DNA of 64,000 nt from Pigmentiphaga litoralis (GCF_014651835.1 NZ_BMXQ01000002.1:186001-250000), one strand, 5' to 3'; counted from the first letter of the stretch, positions 19,107-29,796 are shown. The notes: generated from the sequence alone by a model not told the origin. Numbers and translations: made by a program.

Positions 19107-20114
19107 ATGGGTATCGACCTTGCGCTGATCTGGGCGCTGATCATCGTGTTCGGCGTGATGATGTATGTGGTGATGGATGGCTTCGATCTGGGCATCGGCC
19201 TGCTGTTTCCGTTCATGCCGGATCGCCACGACCGCGACGTGATGATGAACACCGTGGCGCCGGTGTGGGATGGGAACGAGACCTGGCTGGTGCTGGGCGG
19301 CGCGGGCCTGCTGGCCGCGTTTCCGCTGGCCTATGCGGTGGTGTTGAGCGCGCTCTACCTGCCGGTCATCCTGATGCTGATCGGTCTGGTGTTTCGCGGC
19401 GTGGCCTTCGAATTCCGCTTCAAGGCGAGCGACAATCGCCGGCACTTCTGGGACAAGGCATTCATCGGCGGATCACTGCTTGCGACCTTTTTCCAGGGCG
19501 TGACGCTGGGGGCGTATATCAACGGCATTCCGGTCAAAGACGGGGCCTTTGCGGGGGGCGCCTACGACTGGCTGACCCCGTTCAGCCTGTTCACGGGGGT
19601 GGCCCTGATCGCGGCCTATGCGCTGCTGGGCAGTACCTGGCTGGTCATGAAGACCGAAGGCGAGCTGCAGGCGCGCATGCGGCGGCTGACACGTGTCGCG
19701 GCCTTGGCGGTGTTCGGCTTCGTGGTGGCGATCAGTATCTGGACGCCACTGGCCCATTCGGCGATCGCCGAACGCTGGTTCACCCTGCCCAATCTTTTCT
19801 GGTTCGCGCCCGTGCCGGTCCTGGTGGCGGTCGCGCTGGTGTCGCTGCTGCGGTCCTTGCGGACCGAGTCGCATGCCCGCCCGTTCGTCTCTGCGCTGGC
19901 CCTGGTGTTCCTGGGCTACACAGGGCTGGGCATCAGCCTGTGGCCCAATGCGATCCCGCCGTCGATCACGATCTGGCAGGCGGCGTCACCGCCGCAAAGC
20001 ATGGGTTTTGCGCTGGTGGGTGCGCTGCTGATCATTCCGGTGATCCTGGCCTACACGGCCTGGAGCTATTACGTGTTCCGCGGCAAGGTGCGGCACGGCG
20101 AGGGGTACCACTGA
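19107..20114 (+). CDS. cioB: Cytochrome bd-type quinol oxidase subunit II (CioB/CydB)
   Basis: Second structural subunit of the bd-type oxidase, 335 residues, polytopic. The hallmark MDGFDLGIGLLFPF lies in the first helix, followed by NTVAPVWDGNETWLVLGG, which is conserved in CydB/CioB. The ATG at 19107 follows the stop of subunit I by four bases, with GGGAG ahead of it. The last base of its stop codon is the first base of the next start (TGATG), so the downstream small gene is translationally coupled. Confidence 0.93.
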   Translation: MGIDLALIWALIIVFGVMMYVVMDGFDLGIGLLFPFMPDRHDRDVMMNTVAPVWDGNETWLVLGGAGLLAAFPLAYAVVLSALYLPVILMLIGLVFRGVAFEFRFKASDNRRHFWDKAFIGGSLLATFFQGVTLGAYINGIPVKDGAFAGGAYDWLTPFSLFTGVALIAAYALLGSTWLVMKTEGELQARMRRLTRVAALAVFGFVVAISIWTPLAHSAIAERWFTLPNLFWFAPVPVLVAVALVSLLRSLRTESHARPFVSALALVFLGYTGLGISLWPNAIPPSITIWQAASPPQSMGFALVGALLIIPVILAYTAWSYYVFRGKVRHGEGYH

Positions 20115-20296
20115 TGACCGAGAAGAACACATCAACCAAAACCGCCGACACGATCAACGACATCCAGCGCCCCTGGTGGAAACGCATGGGGTGGCTGCTG
20201 CTCATCTGGGGAGGCAGCGTCGCGGCGCTGGGCGTGGTGGCCTGGCTGTTCCGGATGCTGATGCGCTCGGCGGGCATGATGCCGCCGGGCGCATGA
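20114..20296 (+). CDS. DUF2474-type small membrane protein of the bd oxidase operon
   Basis: A 60-residue protein whose start overlaps the stop of cioB by one base. After a polar head comes RPWWKRMGWLLLIWGGSVAA and a single membrane helix, ending MMPPGA. The WWKR...WGGSVAAL pattern is that of DUF2474 proteins, which accompany CioAB-type oxidases and probably play the role that CydX plays for E. coli bd oxidase. That role is inferred from position and size. A gene this short is easily missed, but the overlap and conserved pattern make it convincing. Confidence 0.82.
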   Translation: MTEKNTSTKTADTINDIQRPWWKRMGWLLLIWGGSVAALGVVAWLFRMLMRSAGMMPPGA

Positions 20297-20366
20297 AATT
20301 CGGATTTGTGTGCAGACAGGCGGGCGGCGTCGCCCGCCTGTCCCCTGTTCCCTGTCCCCTGTCCTG

Positions 20367-21551
20367 TTACGGCTGCACGTCGAACACGATGATCTGGTTG
20401 CGATCCGTGGCCGAGTCGGCGGTCGGGAAGTTGTCATCCGCAACGATCACCAGCGAGTCATGACCATTGGGCAGTTTGGGGCCGAATGTCATGCCTTCCA
20501 GATTGGCAATGCCGCCCAGCTGGGTCTTGAGCGTTTCGAAATCCAGCACCAGGCGTTTGGTCAGGGGCGTGTAGGCCGCTCCCGTCAATGACGTGGTGTT
20601 GAGCACGTTGCTGGCCTTGCTGATGTCGACTTCGTACAGGCGGATCTGGTTGCCCGTCACGCCAACCGAAAAGCTGCGCTCCAGCACCAGGAAGCGGGTG
20701 TTGGTGATGGCCAGGATTTCGGTCGCGCCGCTGACCGAGAACTGGTCGGCCGGCACCGGCGCAACCTGCACCTTGTCGACTGGGTAGACGTATTGCGAGA
20801 CGGCCACGCCTGCTGCGCGATTGAACACGGTCAGGCGCGCCAGGCCACCGGCGGTCACGGACGGTGCGGGGCCGTCTTCGAACAGCGGGCCTTCCATCAG
20901 CACGGCTGTGCTGAGCGAGTCGGGTGTGAACGCCAGCCCTTCAAACGCCAGGTTGCCGCGCGCGCCTTTTTCGGTGCGCGCCATCTGGAACATGCTGGGC
21001 AGGGTGTACTCACGCACATGGGTGCCGTCCGGCCGGATCTCGCGAATGAACGGGTTGATCAGGCGTTCAGCCGTCGTGCCGCTGGCCAGGGTGCGATCGC
21101 CTTCGCTGGTCCACACATAGTTGCCGCTGACCGGGTCGACCCGGACCGACTCGGGGTCGGCCACCAGCGGATCGGGCACCTTCGGATAAACCGCGCCGCC
21201 GGGCTGCTTCATCGTGAAGGTCGACTGCATCTGCACCGACGAGAAGGTCGTGGCGTTGAAGGTCAGCGCGCCGGTGTACATGCGCGGCGGGGTGGGCGAG
21301 TCGGTGGTGGTGCGGTCATCCGAGATGAACACATAGCGCTGGCGCGCCGCGTCGTAGTCGATGCCCGACAGGCCGCCCACGACCGTGCCCTGGAACTCGC
21401 CGCGGCGGGGCAGCACCTGCTGGCCGATCAGCTTGAGCGAGCCCACGCTGCGTTCCGGATTGCTGTCGTCGTCATCACTGCCGCAACCGGCAAGGACCAG
21501 CAGGGGGAAGACGGCACAAAGCAGCGCAGCGCGGGGCAGGCGGGAGGACAT
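20367..21551 (-). CDS. Esterase-like phytase-domain lipoprotein
   Basis: Predicted outer- or inner-membrane lipoprotein of 394 residues: signal peptide with lipobox LVLAGC followed by an acidic GSDDDDSN linker. The rest is a beta-propeller-like domain of the phytase-like/esterase-like family, visible in segments such as VGGLSGIDYDAARQRYVFIS, NLAFEGLAFTPD and GIANLEGMTFGP, each containing the acidic EG/SG loops repeated round the propeller. Members are often annotated as 'esterase-like activity of phytase'; the true substrate is unknown. The gene is downstream of opgH on the same strand but separated by a hairpin at 21669-21698, so it is likely its own transcript. Confidence 0.85.
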   Translation of the reverse strand: MSSRLPRAALLCAVFPLLVLAGCGSDDDDSNPERSVGSLKLIGQQVLPRRGEFQGTVVGGLSGIDYDAARQRYVFISDDRTTTDSPTPPRMYTGALTFNATTFSSVQMQSTFTMKQPGGAVYPKVPDPLVADPESVRVDPVSGNYVWTSEGDRTLASGTTAERLINPFIREIRPDGTHVREYTLPSMFQMARTEKGARGNLAFEGLAFTPDSLSTAVLMEGPLFEDGPAPSVTAGGLARLTVFNRAAGVAVSQYVYPVDKVQVAPVPADQFSVSGATEILAITNTRFLVLERSFSVGVTGNQIRLYEVDISKASNVLNTTSLTGAAYTPLTKRLVLDFETLKTQLGGIANLEGMTFGPKLPNGHDSLVIVADDNFPTADSATDRNQIIVFDVQP

Positions 21552-21668
21552 GATGAGGGAAATGGCGCGAAAAGGGGAAGAGGCGCAAGCCTAGGCTTCG
21601 CGAATGACCGGGCCGTGACAGGAAGCGGCGTCGTGGCATCTGGATGCACATGACGGCGCCCCAAACGA

Positions 21669-21698
21669 CAACGCCCCGGTCCTCAGACCGGGGCGTTG
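21669..21698 (-). terminator. Hairpin terminator downstream of opgH
   Basis: Twelve-base perfect stem CAACGCCCCGGT / ACCGGGGCGTTG with the six-base loop CCTCAG, 33 bases past the opgH stop codon. On the opgH strand it is followed by a mixed T-rich stretch (TCGTTTGG) instead of a pure U run. Confidence 0.75.
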
Positions 21699-21730
21699 CA
21701 TTCACCACAGGCGACGACGATAGCGTCAGA

Positions 21731-24031
21731 TCACGCCGCCAACCCTTCCGTCGGCCGTGCCTGCACCAGTTGCCGATGCACTTCCCGCAGCACCACCGGG
21801 TCGTCCAGCAAGCGGATCTTTTCTGGCTCGGGCAGGGTCTCGGGACCCCGTTCCAAGGCCCGCGCAATACGGGTCGCGCGGCTTTCGGCAAGCAGCGGGG
21901 TGGCAAGATGCCGGCCTGTCGCCATCGCGGCCGACAGCGCATTGACCTTCGGATCGTGCAGCGCGTCGGCAAAGCCCGGGCTGGGCAAGGACGCATTGTT
22001 CTGCTGCGTGTAGGTCTTGGTGTGAACCAGTTCCACGGGCGGATGCGTTTCTTCCGGGATCTGGAACAGGCGATTGCGATACGCGGCCTTGCCCAGCGCC
22101 ACGCGGCTCGACAGCACCGACAGCGGAATCGCCAGCACCAGCGACAGCAAGATCGGAATCATCCACCACAGGAAGTTGGGGTTGAGCCAGGCCACCAGCG
22201 CGCCCCAGCACAGACCCAGCAGCGTCTGCAGGCCATGGCGGCGGGAGGCTTCGCCCCACGACGTCTGGTTGTTGTCGCGCTTGGGGGAGTTCCACTGCAC
22301 CGACATGCCCAGGAATGCCGCCACCACGAAACGCGTGTGGAAGACCATGCGGATCGGCGCCAGCAGCATCGAGAACAGCACTTCGCAGAGCATGCTCCAG
22401 AACAGCTTCACGCCACCGCCATATTCCTTCGCACCCTTGGCCCAGACCAGCAGCACACTGAGGATCTTCGGAAAGAACAGCAAAATGGCCGTGGTCGAGA
22501 ACAGCGCAATCGCCTCTTCGGGGTGCCACTGCGGCCACACCGGGAACAACTGGTGGGGCGCCACGAAGTACTGCGGCTCGGTCAGGGTATGCACCGCCAG
22601 CAGCGCCGTCGACAGGGCCAGGAACAGGAACCACAGCGGCGCCGATAGGTAGGACATGACGCCGGTCAGGAACACCGCGCGGTGCACGGGGTGCATGCCC
22701 TTGACCAGGAACAGCCGGAAGTTCATCAGGTTGCCCTGGCACCAGCGCTGGTCGCGTTGCAGTTCGTCCAGCAGGTTGGGCGGCAGTTCTTCGTAGCTGC
22801 CCGGCAGGTCGTACGCGATCCACACGCCCCAGCCCGCCCGGCGCATCAATGCCGCTTCGACAAAGTCGTGCGACAGGATGGCGCCCGCAAAGCTGCCCTT
22901 GCCCGGCAAAGGCGCCAGCGCGCAATGCTGGATGAAGGGTTCGAGCCGGATGATGGCGTTGTGGCCCCAGTAGTGCGACTCGCCCAGCTGCCAGTAATGC
23001 AGGCCGGCCGTGAACAGCGGGCCGTAGATGCGGGTGGCGAACTGCTGCACCCGCGCATACAGGCTGTCCATGCCGGCGGCACGCGGCGCGCTCTGGATGA
23101 TGCCTGCCTCGGGGTTGGCGTCCATCAGCACGACAAGGCGCTTCAGGCATTCGCCGCTCATCACGCTGTCGGCATCCAGCACCACCATGTACTCGTAGTT
23201 GGCGCCCCAGCGGCGGCAGAAGTCGTCGATGTTGCCGCTCTTGCGTTTGACGCGGCGGCGGCGGCGGCGATAGAAGATCTTGCCGAAGCCGCCCACGGCC
23301 TTGCACACTTCCACCCAGGCGCGCTGTTCGGCCACGCAGGTGTCGGCCTTGTAGCTGTCGCTCAGGATGAAGAAGTCGAACTGCGCCAGTTCACCCGATC
23401 GTTCCACCGATTCATAGGTGGCGCGCAGACCGGCCATCACGCGGGCCACGTCTTCGTTGCAGATGGGCATGACGATCGCGGTCCGGGTGGACTTGTTGAT
23501 CGGCATGCCTTCGGCCGCCGTGCCGGAAATGCTGTAGCGGTCCCGTCCTATCATCAGCTGCAGAAAGCCCATCAGGGCAGTCCAGAAGCCGGCCGACACC
23601 CAGCAGAACAGCAGGGCGAACAGGAACAGGATCGCGATTTCCAGGATCTGGCCGCCCTGGTAGGGCAGCACGGCCTTCATGTACCAGGTGGCCACCACCG
23701 TCTGCACGATGACGGCGATCAGAAGGCACATGCGGCGGGCGCGGCCCGCCGTCTTCCATCGCGGTTCCTGCGACTGGTCGCGGCCCGCCTTGGCGGCCCG
23801 GGCCTTGCCGCGGATGCTGCGCCAGCCGCGCACCAGCGGATTCGTGATCCAGGGCTCGGGCACCATCGAACTGCGGCGCATGGGCGGCGTGGCGGCAATA
23901 CACGCTTCGCCGTCGGGCGCGACATGCACCAGGCCGGCCGCGTCCATTTCCGGACCATAGGCGCGTGCCAGCGCCTTCCGGTCGTTCGGGACCGCGGCGC
24001 TTGCGCCGTCGTCAGGAAGGACACTCATCAT
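21731..24031 (-). CDS. opgH: Glucans biosynthesis glucosyltransferase H
   Basis: Inner-membrane GT2 enzyme of 766 residues that makes the linear beta-1,2 backbone of osmoregulated periplasmic glucans from UDP-glucose. Catalytic elements are in order: [12 protein letters not shown], the metal-binding [25 protein letters not shown] and the QxxRW-type [10 protein letters not shown]. Hydrophobic helices flank the cytosolic domain. An Arg-rich run ([17 protein letters not shown]) precedes the nucleotide-binding region. The ATG at 24031 overlaps the opgG stop by four bases (ATGA); a second ATG follows immediately. Together with opgG it forms the standard opgGH operon of Proteobacteria. OpgH can also act as a cell-size regulator in enterics, which is not testable here. 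Confidence 0.96.
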   Translation of the reverse strand: MMSVLPDDGASAAVPNDRKALARAYGPEMDAAGLVHVAPDGEACIAATPPMRRSSMVPEPWITNPLVRGWRSIRGKARAAKAGRDQSQEPRWKTAGRARRMCLLIAVIVQTVVATWYMKAVLPYQGGQILEIAILFLFALLFCWVSAGFWTALMGFLQLMIGRDRYSISGTAAEGMPINKSTRTAIVMPICNEDVARVMAGLRATYESVERSGELAQFDFFILSDSYKADTCVAEQRAWVEVCKAVGGFGKIFYRRRRRRVKRKSGNIDDFCRRWGANYEYMVVLDADSVMSGECLKRLVVLMDANPEAGIIQSAPRAAGMDSLYARVQQFATRIYGPLFTAGLHYWQLGESHYWGHNAIIRLEPFIQHCALAPLPGKGSFAGAILSHDFVEAALMRRAGWGVWIAYDLPGSYEELPPNLLDELQRDQRWCQGNLMNFRLFLVKGMHPVHRAVFLTGVMSYLSAPLWFLFLALSTALLAVHTLTEPQYFVAPHQLFPVWPQWHPEEAIALFSTTAILLFFPKILSVLLVWAKGAKEYGGGVKLFWSMLCEVLFSMLLAPIRMVFHTRFVVAAFLGMSVQWNSPKRDNNQTSWGEASRRHGLQTLLGLCWGALVAWLNPNFLWWMIPILLSLVLAIPLSVLSSRVALGKAAYRNRLFQIPEETHPPVELVHTKTYTQQNNASLPSPGFADALHDPKVNALSAAMATGRHLATPLLAESRATRIARALERGPETLPEPEKIRLLDDPVVLREVHRQLVQARPTEGLAA

Positions 24032-25623
24032 TCAGCCGTCTCGTTGGCGGGCAATTGATAGCTCCAGGTTTCCGATACCTGCGTCTGGCCGTTGACCAGC
24101 GCGGCGCGCATCTCGACCGGCTTGGTGGGGTCCTTGACCTTCAGGCGCAGGGTGACACGCCAGCCCCCCGTGACCGGATTGCGGCGCAGGCTGTTTTCCA
24201 TGACGTCGGCATTGCCGTTGTTCGAAAAGCTGAGCGACACCGGCACGGGCGGATCATTCTTCCTGGCCGTGGCGGGCGCCGTAAAGTCGATCATCAGCGC
24301 CAGGCTGCCATCCGCCCGGCGGATCAGGTCGGCGCCTTTGAGTTCACCGGCCGACCGCAAGGTCTGGACCACGCGGGCCAGCTTGGGGTCCTGCAGCTTG
24401 GTTTCGTTGCGCGTGAAGCGCAGCGTGTAATCCAGGTCCAGCGCCGCGCCCGGCTTGGGCTGATTTTCCGGCACCCAGAACGCAACGATGTTGTCGTTGG
24501 TTTCGTCGGCGGTCGGGATCTCGATCAGCTCGACACGGCCCTTGCCCCAGTTGCCGCTGGGTTCGACCCACAACGACGGGCGGGTTTCGTAGCGGTCATC
24601 GATATCTTCATAGCGGCTGAACTCGCGGCCGCGCTGCTGCAGGCCGAATCCCTTCGGATTTTCCATGCCGAACGAACTGGTCGACAGGCGGCGCGGATTG
24701 TTCAGCGGGCGCCACAGCCATTCGCCGTTGCCGGCATGGAAGGCCAGGCCGTCGGAGTCATGCAATTCCGGCCGGAAGTTCGACGCCGTGGTCGGCTGGT
24801 TCGAGCCGTACAGGAACATGCTGGCCATGGGCGCGATGCCCAGCTTGGCGACCGGCGCGCGCAGGTACACGCGCGATTTCACGTCCACGGTCGTGTCTTC
24901 GCCGGGATTGATGGTGAAGCGGAACGCGCCGGTGGCGCGCGGCGAGTCCAGCAGCGCATAGATCACGATGTGCTTGTCGGCGTTGGCCGGGCGCGAGACC
25001 CAGAACTCGCGAAAGCGCGGGAATTCTTCGCCCGAGGGCACCGCCGTATCGATGGCGAGGCCACGTGCCGAGATGCCGTACTGCTGGCCCTTGCCGACCA
25101 CGCGGAAGTAGCTCGCGCCCAGGAACGAGGCAATCTCGTCATCGGGCTTTTTCGAGTTGTTGAGCGGGTACAGCACCTTGAAACCGGCAAAGCCCAGGTT
25201 GTTGAGCGCCTTGGCGTCCGGCTTGCGAGGTCCGAAGTCGAAGTTGTTCGGGTCGTACTTGATCTCGCGGACGCCTTCGGCATCCACTTCATTGATCTTG
25301 ATGGGCAGGTCGAAGTACATGCCCTGGTGATGGAACACGAGTTCAAAGGGCGACTTGTTGTCGGCCCAGTGGTACTTCTCGCGCTTGAGCTGGATCTGCT
25401 GGTAATCGGCAAACTTCAGGTCGCGCAATTCCCGCGGCAGGGCGCTGGTCGGTGCCTTGAACTTTTCATTGGAGAGCTCTTTGGCTTTCCGGGCGACATC
25501 ATAGAAATTGAACGCGTGCGCAGATGTGGCACTCACGGCCCCGGAAACGGCCAACAGACCCACGATGAACGAACGGGTCAGTCGGGCGTACGCGCGATGG
25601 GCAATAGTGGAAGACTCAGTCAC
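24028..25623 (-). CDS. opgG: Glucans biosynthesis protein G
   Basis: Periplasmic protein needed for branching and release of osmoregulated periplasmic glucans, 531 residues. A signal peptide (core [20 protein letters not shown]) precedes [18 protein letters not shown], the normal beginning of mature OpgG. Conserved blocks include [40 protein letters not shown] and the C-terminal immunoglobulin-like part. The start is the GTG at 25623 with AAGAGG five bases upstream; an upstream ATG frame would add a 47-residue leader with no sense. First gene of opgGH. The 169-base gap before ggt holds its promoter, which I could not place with confidence. Confidence 0.95.
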   Translation of the reverse strand: MTESSTIAHRAYARLTRSFIVGLLAVSGAVSATSAHAFNFYDVARKAKELSNEKFKAPTSALPRELRDLKFADYQQIQLKREKYHWADNKSPFELVFHHQGMYFDLPIKINEVDAEGVREIKYDPNNFDFGPRKPDAKALNNLGFAGFKVLYPLNNSKKPDDEIASFLGASYFRVVGKGQQYGISARGLAIDTAVPSGEEFPRFREFWVSRPANADKHIVIYALLDSPRATGAFRFTINPGEDTTVDVKSRVYLRAPVAKLGIAPMASMFLYGSNQPTTASNFRPELHDSDGLAFHAGNGEWLWRPLNNPRRLSTSSFGMENPKGFGLQQRGREFSRYEDIDDRYETRPSLWVEPSGNWGKGRVELIEIPTADETNDNIVAFWVPENQPKPGAALDLDYTLRFTRNETKLQDPKLARVVQTLRSAGELKGADLIRRADGSLALMIDFTAPATARKNDPPVPVSLSFSNNGNADVMENSLRRNPVTGGWRVTLRLKVKDPTKPVEMRAALVNGQTQVSETWSYQLPANETAE

Positions 25624-25792
25624 GGAACCTCTTAACGTCTGGCAATAGAAAGGGGTAAGGCTGGGCAAAGCTTTGGGGGATTTTAGAGGGCACTGCAAGA
25701 TCCGATACCCCCTCATGCCACGCAAGTAATACGATGTTGCATCGGCAACGAGGTAAGTCGCCATTCACGGGCTGTTGCAGAACAGGGTTGGG

Positions 25793-27574
25793 CTAATGCC
25801 CCAGCGCGGTGCCTTCTCTGCGAGGGTCGGCCCCCGACTGCAACCCACCATCGGGCGTGATCGCGATCGCATGCACGCCACTGGGGAACTCATGCAAGGT
25901 TACATGATGGCCGCGCTTTTCCAGCGCGGGAATCAGGGAATCGAGCCCTGTACCGGCTTCCAGCTCGGTATCGCGGTTGCGGCTGCCCCGGTGCGCAAGC
26001 GCAACGGCCGCCTGGATATCGAGCTTCCAGTCCAGATTGGCGACGATGGTTTGCGCGACATAATTGACGATGGCGCTGCCTCCGGGCGATCCCACCACCA
26101 GGCGTAGCCGGGGCGGGCGGCCATCGGCTGACGGCTCCATCATGACCGTCGGCGCCATGGTGCTGCGGGGCCGTTTGCCCGGTTCGACCCGGTTGGCCAC
26201 CCGCCGGCCTTGCGCATCCACGGGCGACAGCGAAAAGTCGGTCAGTTCATTGTTGAGCAGGAAACCGCCAACCAGGATCTTGCTGCCAAAGGCCTGCTCG
26301 ATGGTCGACGTCATGGCCACCGCATTGCCGTCGGCATCGACAATCGACAGGTGGGTGGTCGACGGCAGTTCGGGCGTGTCGTCCAGCCCCAGCCGCACCA
26401 GACCGCCCGGCACCGGATCGCCTGGCGCGGCGCGGCCCATGGACTGCGTCGGCGAAATCAGGGCGGCACGCCTGGCCAGGTAGGCGGGCGCGACCATGGC
26501 GTCGACCGGCACCGGCTGGAAGGCGGGGTCGGCCACGTAACGCTCGCGGTCGGCATAGGCCAGCCGTCCGGCTTCGCTGAACACGTGGACGGCATCCACC
26601 GAATCGGGCGCCAGCCGGTCGATGGGCGTATGGGCAAGAATGCCCAGCATTTGCGCAATGGCGATGCCACCGGAACTGGGGGGCGCCGCGCCGCATACCC
26701 GGTACTGGCGATAGGGCGCGCAGACCGGCTCGCGTTCCAGCGCGGCATAGGACGACAGGTCGGTGCGCGACAGGGTGCCCGGCACCGGGTGGCTGGCCAC
26801 GGCGTCCACCATGCGTCCGGCAAGCGCTCCTATATAGAAGGCGTCGGCCCCTTGCGCCGCAATCGTGCGCAAGGTGGCAGCCAGGGCGGGGTTGCGCAGC
26901 CGGTCGCCCACCTGCAGCGGCGTGCCGTCGGGACGAAAGAAATAGGCGCGGGCCGCCGGCTGGCGTGCCAGCGCATCATTGCCGGCGATCAGTGCGGCCA
27001 GGCGTGGTGTGACCCGAAAGCCGTCTTCGGCCATGGCGATCGCCGGCTGGAACAGGTCGGCCCAGGGCAGCTTGCCGTGCCGGCGATGCGCCAGTTCCAG
27101 CATGCGCAGCACCCCCGGCACCCCGACCGACTTGCCGCTGTTGACGGCGTCAAAGAAGGGAATCGGGCGACCGTTGCGCATGAACAGGTCTTCGTTCACC
27201 CGTGCGGGGGCGGTCTCGCGGCCGTCAAAAAACCGCACGGCGCCATCGTTGGCTGCGAAATGCAGCAGAAAGGCGCCGCCGCCAATGCCCGATGATTGCG
27301 GCTCGACCAGCGTCAGCACCATTTGCGCCGCAATGGCCGCATCGACCGCGCTGCCGCCGCGCCGCAAGGTCACGTAGGCCGCATCGGTGGCCAGCGGGTG
27401 CGCGGTGACCGCCATCAGGTGGCGTGCTGTCACCAGCGCCTTGGCGGTCACGCCGCTGGCGGCTTCGGGATTGGCATCGACGCCGGCATCGGCCAACGCC
27501 CGCTGCCCGCCGGCGCACAACGCCAGCGCAGTCAGCAGGGTCGCCAACAGCGATCGACAGGTCAAGGCAGGCAT
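25793..27574 (-). CDS. ggt: Gamma-glutamyltranspeptidase
   Basis: Periplasmic N-terminal nucleophile hydrolase that takes the gamma-glutamyl group from glutathione and related compounds; made as a 593-residue precursor that cuts itself. The nucleophile threonine is the first Thr of STTHLSIVD, which marks the start of the small subunit; RETAPA and the two-glycine GSPGGSAIV oxyanion motif are present. A signal peptide (SLLATLLTALALCAGGQRAL) supports export. The start is set at MPALTCRSLL, because the upstream in-frame residues precede the signal peptide; no strong ribosome site helps. It is divergent from the two-component pair and is not obviously part of an operon. Confidence 0.93.
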   Translation of the reverse strand: MPALTCRSLLATLLTALALCAGGQRALADAGVDANPEAASGVTAKALVTARHLMAVTAHPLATDAAYVTLRRGGSAVDAAIAAQMVLTLVEPQSSGIGGGAFLLHFAANDGAVRFFDGRETAPARVNEDLFMRNGRPIPFFDAVNSGKSVGVPGVLRMLELAHRRHGKLPWADLFQPAIAMAEDGFRVTPRLAALIAGNDALARQPAARAYFFRPDGTPLQVGDRLRNPALAATLRTIAAQGADAFYIGALAGRMVDAVASHPVPGTLSRTDLSSYAALEREPVCAPYRQYRVCGAAPPSSGGIAIAQMLGILAHTPIDRLAPDSVDAVHVFSEAGRLAYADRERYVADPAFQPVPVDAMVAPAYLARRAALISPTQSMGRAAPGDPVPGGLVRLGLDDTPELPSTTHLSIVDADGNAVAMTSTIEQAFGSKILVGGFLLNNELTDFSLSPVDAQGRRVANRVEPGKRPRSTMAPTVMMEPSADGRPPRLRLVVGSPGGSAIVNYVAQTIVANLDWKLDIQAAVALAHRGSRNRDTELEAGTGLDSLIPALEKRGHHVTLHEFPSGVHAIAITPDGGLQSGADPRREGTALGH

Positions 27575-27714
27575 GGGATTCCGTTCGTGGGCGCGGTGCG
27601 AGGCAAAACCCGGCGCAGGCAAAACCTTAACGCATTTTGATGAACGGGCAGATACACTCAGCGGCTGAACGGCGCCCCGGTCCCGGTGGCGGCCGCCCTG
27701 ACAGTGTTCCCACC

Positions 27715-28413
27715 ATGATCGCGCTGCTTCCCCGTGTCCTCATCATCGAGGACGACCTGACGATTTCGGCCAACCTGTGCGCCTTCATGGAAGCCAAGGG
27801 CTTTGCAGTCGACGTGGCCTACGACGGCGCGTCGGCCCTGTACCGGCTGGGCGTCGACAGCTTCGACGCCATCCTGCTCGACATCGGGCTGCCCGCGCTC
27901 GACGGCATCACGGTGTTGCGCCGCCTGCGGACCGAGCTTCGGCTGGCCACCCCCGTGCTGCTGGTCACGGCGCGCGATGAACTCAGCGACAAACTCGACG
28001 CGTTTTCGCACGGCGCCGACGATTACGTGACCAAACCCTATGCACTGGCCGAGGTCGAAGCGCGGCTGCGGGCCTTGTTGAATCGGGCCAGCGGGGTGGT
28101 CGCCAACCCCGTGCGTGAATTCGGCCGCCTGGCGTTCGATGCGCGGACGCGGTCGGTGCGGGTGGCGGGCAAGCCCGTCAAACTGACGCCCAAGGGCAGC
28201 CGGATCGTCGAAGTGCTGATCCGGGACCCTGGCCGTGTCGTGCCGCGCAGCGACCTGGAATCGGCCTTGTGGGGCGACGATGTGCCCGAGCGCGACGCGC
28301 TGCGCAGCCAGATCCACCTGCTGCGCAAGGCGCTGGCCGATGCCGGCTTTGACGGGCTCGACACCGTGCACGGTGTGGGCTACCGGCTGGTCCACGCCGC
28401 CGGGGACGCCTGA
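27715..28413 (+). CDS. OmpR/PhoB-family response regulator
   Basis: DNA-binding response regulator of 232 residues. The receiver has the acidic pocket (Glu12, Asp13, Asp14), the phospho-acceptor Asp56 in ILLDIGLP and Lys107 in VTKPYA. A winged-helix output domain follows (LTPKGSRIVEVLIRDPGRVV ... LRSQIHLLRKALADAG ... VHGVGYRL). The start at 27715 gives MIALLPRVLIIEDD; longer frames add a Gly/Pro-rich leader. Its stop overlaps the kinase start by one base. Such proteins bind direct repeats about 11 bp apart as dimers; a four-copy 11-bp repeat lies upstream of the phosphotransferase gene that follows the kinase, its probable target. Confidence 0.94.
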   Translation: MIALLPRVLIIEDDLTISANLCAFMEAKGFAVDVAYDGASALYRLGVDSFDAILLDIGLPALDGITVLRRLRTELRLATPVLLVTARDELSDKLDAFSHGADDYVTKPYALAEVEARLRALLNRASGVVANPVREFGRLAFDARTRSVRVAGKPVKLTPKGSRIVEVLIRDPGRVVPRSDLESALWGDDVPERDALRSQIHLLRKALADAGFDGLDTVHGVGYRLVHAAGDA

Positions 28414-29786
28414 TGGCGCGAGTGGCCGGATCGACGGGCCCAGGCGCACCCAGCCGTCCAGGCGCAACGGGCACGAGCCGCTTCGGTCGCATGACCTTGA
28501 AGCAGCGGGTGACCTGGGCGCTGACAGGCGCCGTTGCGCTGTTCGTGGCGCTGCAGGCGGCGCTGGTGTACCTGGTGCTGGACGAGCAGGAAGACGCCCT
28601 GGTCGACCAGATCGTGACGACCGAAGCCACGCGCCTGGTGCAGCGGCTGGCGTTGGGCGAAGTGGTGCCGCCCGAGAGCGGCCCGCTGGAATTGGGCCCG
28701 AGCCTGAAGGCGTGGGTGGCGCCGCCCGGGGGCGCCCACGATGAGATTCCGGCCAGCATCCAGGCCCTGGCTCCCGGGGCCTACCAGGTCACTCCGGATG
28801 AGTCGGTGTGGCATGTGATCGTGACGGACTCGCCGTCGGGCCGTGTCTTTGTGCGCTACGACGCCACCGACAACGAGGAACGGGTGTACGAGTTCGGCGC
28901 GATCCTGCTGGGCTTGTGGCTGGCCTGTTCGCTGGCGGGCTTCTGGCTGTCGCGCTCGGCGGCGGGGCTGATCCTGCGGCCGATGATGGAAGTGACGGAT
29001 CGCGTGTCGGGCTGGGCGCCGGGGGCACCCGCGATCAAGGTAGACCGCGATGATGAAGCTGGCCGGCTGATCGAAGCCTTCAGCCGCGTGCAGGACAGGG
29101 TCGAACAATCCATTGCGCAGGAACGCGAGTTCTCGGCCAATCTGAGCCATGAAGTGCGCACGCCGTTGACGTCGATCCGCACCGATGCCGAAATGGCCGC
29201 GCTCGATGCAGCCGTGTCGCCGCCGCTGCGCGACCGGCTCCTACGCATCATGCAGAACGTCGACGAGATCGGCTCGACGCTGGAAACGGCGCGGGCCATT
29301 AGCAGCGCGCAGGCCGGCCCCCGCACCCCGGTAGTCCTGGCCGAATGCCTGGACGATGCGTGGAGCGGGCTGAGCGAACGCGGCCAGCGCGCAGGCCTGG
29401 TGCTGGTCAATGAACTGCCGCCGACTGCCGTCGCGGAACTGGACCGGTATGGCCTGCTGATCGTGCTGCGCAACCTGATCCGCAATGCCATCGATCATGC
29501 GGCGCCGGCCACCTTGCGGGTCACGGCAAGGGGCAGCGGGCTGGTGGTGACGGACAATGGCCCGGGCATTGCGGCGCCCGATCTGCCCTTCGTGTTCGAA
29601 CGCTATTACCGGGGACGATGGAAAGACCGGATGGAAGCCGGGCCGCCTGACGAAGCGGGCCGCGAACGCGGCCTGGGGCTGGCCATTGCCAAACGCGTGT
29701 GCGATACCCAGGGGTGGAAGCTGACTGTCACGTCGAGCACCGACAGCGATACCCACCACACGGCGTTTTTCCTGCAATTTGCGTGA
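28413..29786 (+). CDS. Sensor histidine kinase
   Basis: Membrane sensor of 457 residues and partner of the preceding regulator (start overlaps by one base). Layout: basic N terminus, first membrane helix about 35-55, periplasmic domain about 56-155, second helix about 160-180, HAMP linker, HisKA with phospho-acceptor His246 in ANLSHEVRTPLTS, then the ATPase domain with N box RNLIRNAIDHA, G1 DNGPGI and G2 GLGLAIA. The periplasmic part has no motif that tells the signal. Because the next gene is an envelope phosphotransferase, an envelope or osmotic signal is a fair guess (inference). Confidence 0.94.
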   Translation: MARVAGSTGPGAPSRPGATGTSRFGRMTLKQRVTWALTGAVALFVALQAALVYLVLDEQEDALVDQIVTTEATRLVQRLALGEVVPPESGPLELGPSLKAWVAPPGGAHDEIPASIQALAPGAYQVTPDESVWHVIVTDSPSGRVFVRYDATDNEERVYEFGAILLGLWLACSLAGFWLSRSAAGLILRPMMEVTDRVSGWAPGAPAIKVDRDDEAGRLIEAFSRVQDRVEQSIAQEREFSANLSHEVRTPLTSIRTDAEMAALDAAVSPPLRDRLLRIMQNVDEIGSTLETARAISSAQAGPRTPVVLAECLDDAWSGLSERGQRAGLVLVNELPPTAVAELDRYGLLIVLRNLIRNAIDHAAPATLRVTARGSGLVVTDNGPGIAAPDLPFVFERYYRGRWKDRMEAGPPDEAGRERGLGLAIAKRVCDTQGWKLTVTSSTDSDTHHTAFFLQFA

Positions 29787-29796
29787 TGTCCGCCTG

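Noticed and set aside
20342..20366. Short repeats of CCCCTGT/TCCCTGT downstream of the bd oxidase genes
   Set aside because: Only three or four imperfect units of seven bases with no flanking signals; most likely simple-sequence drift.
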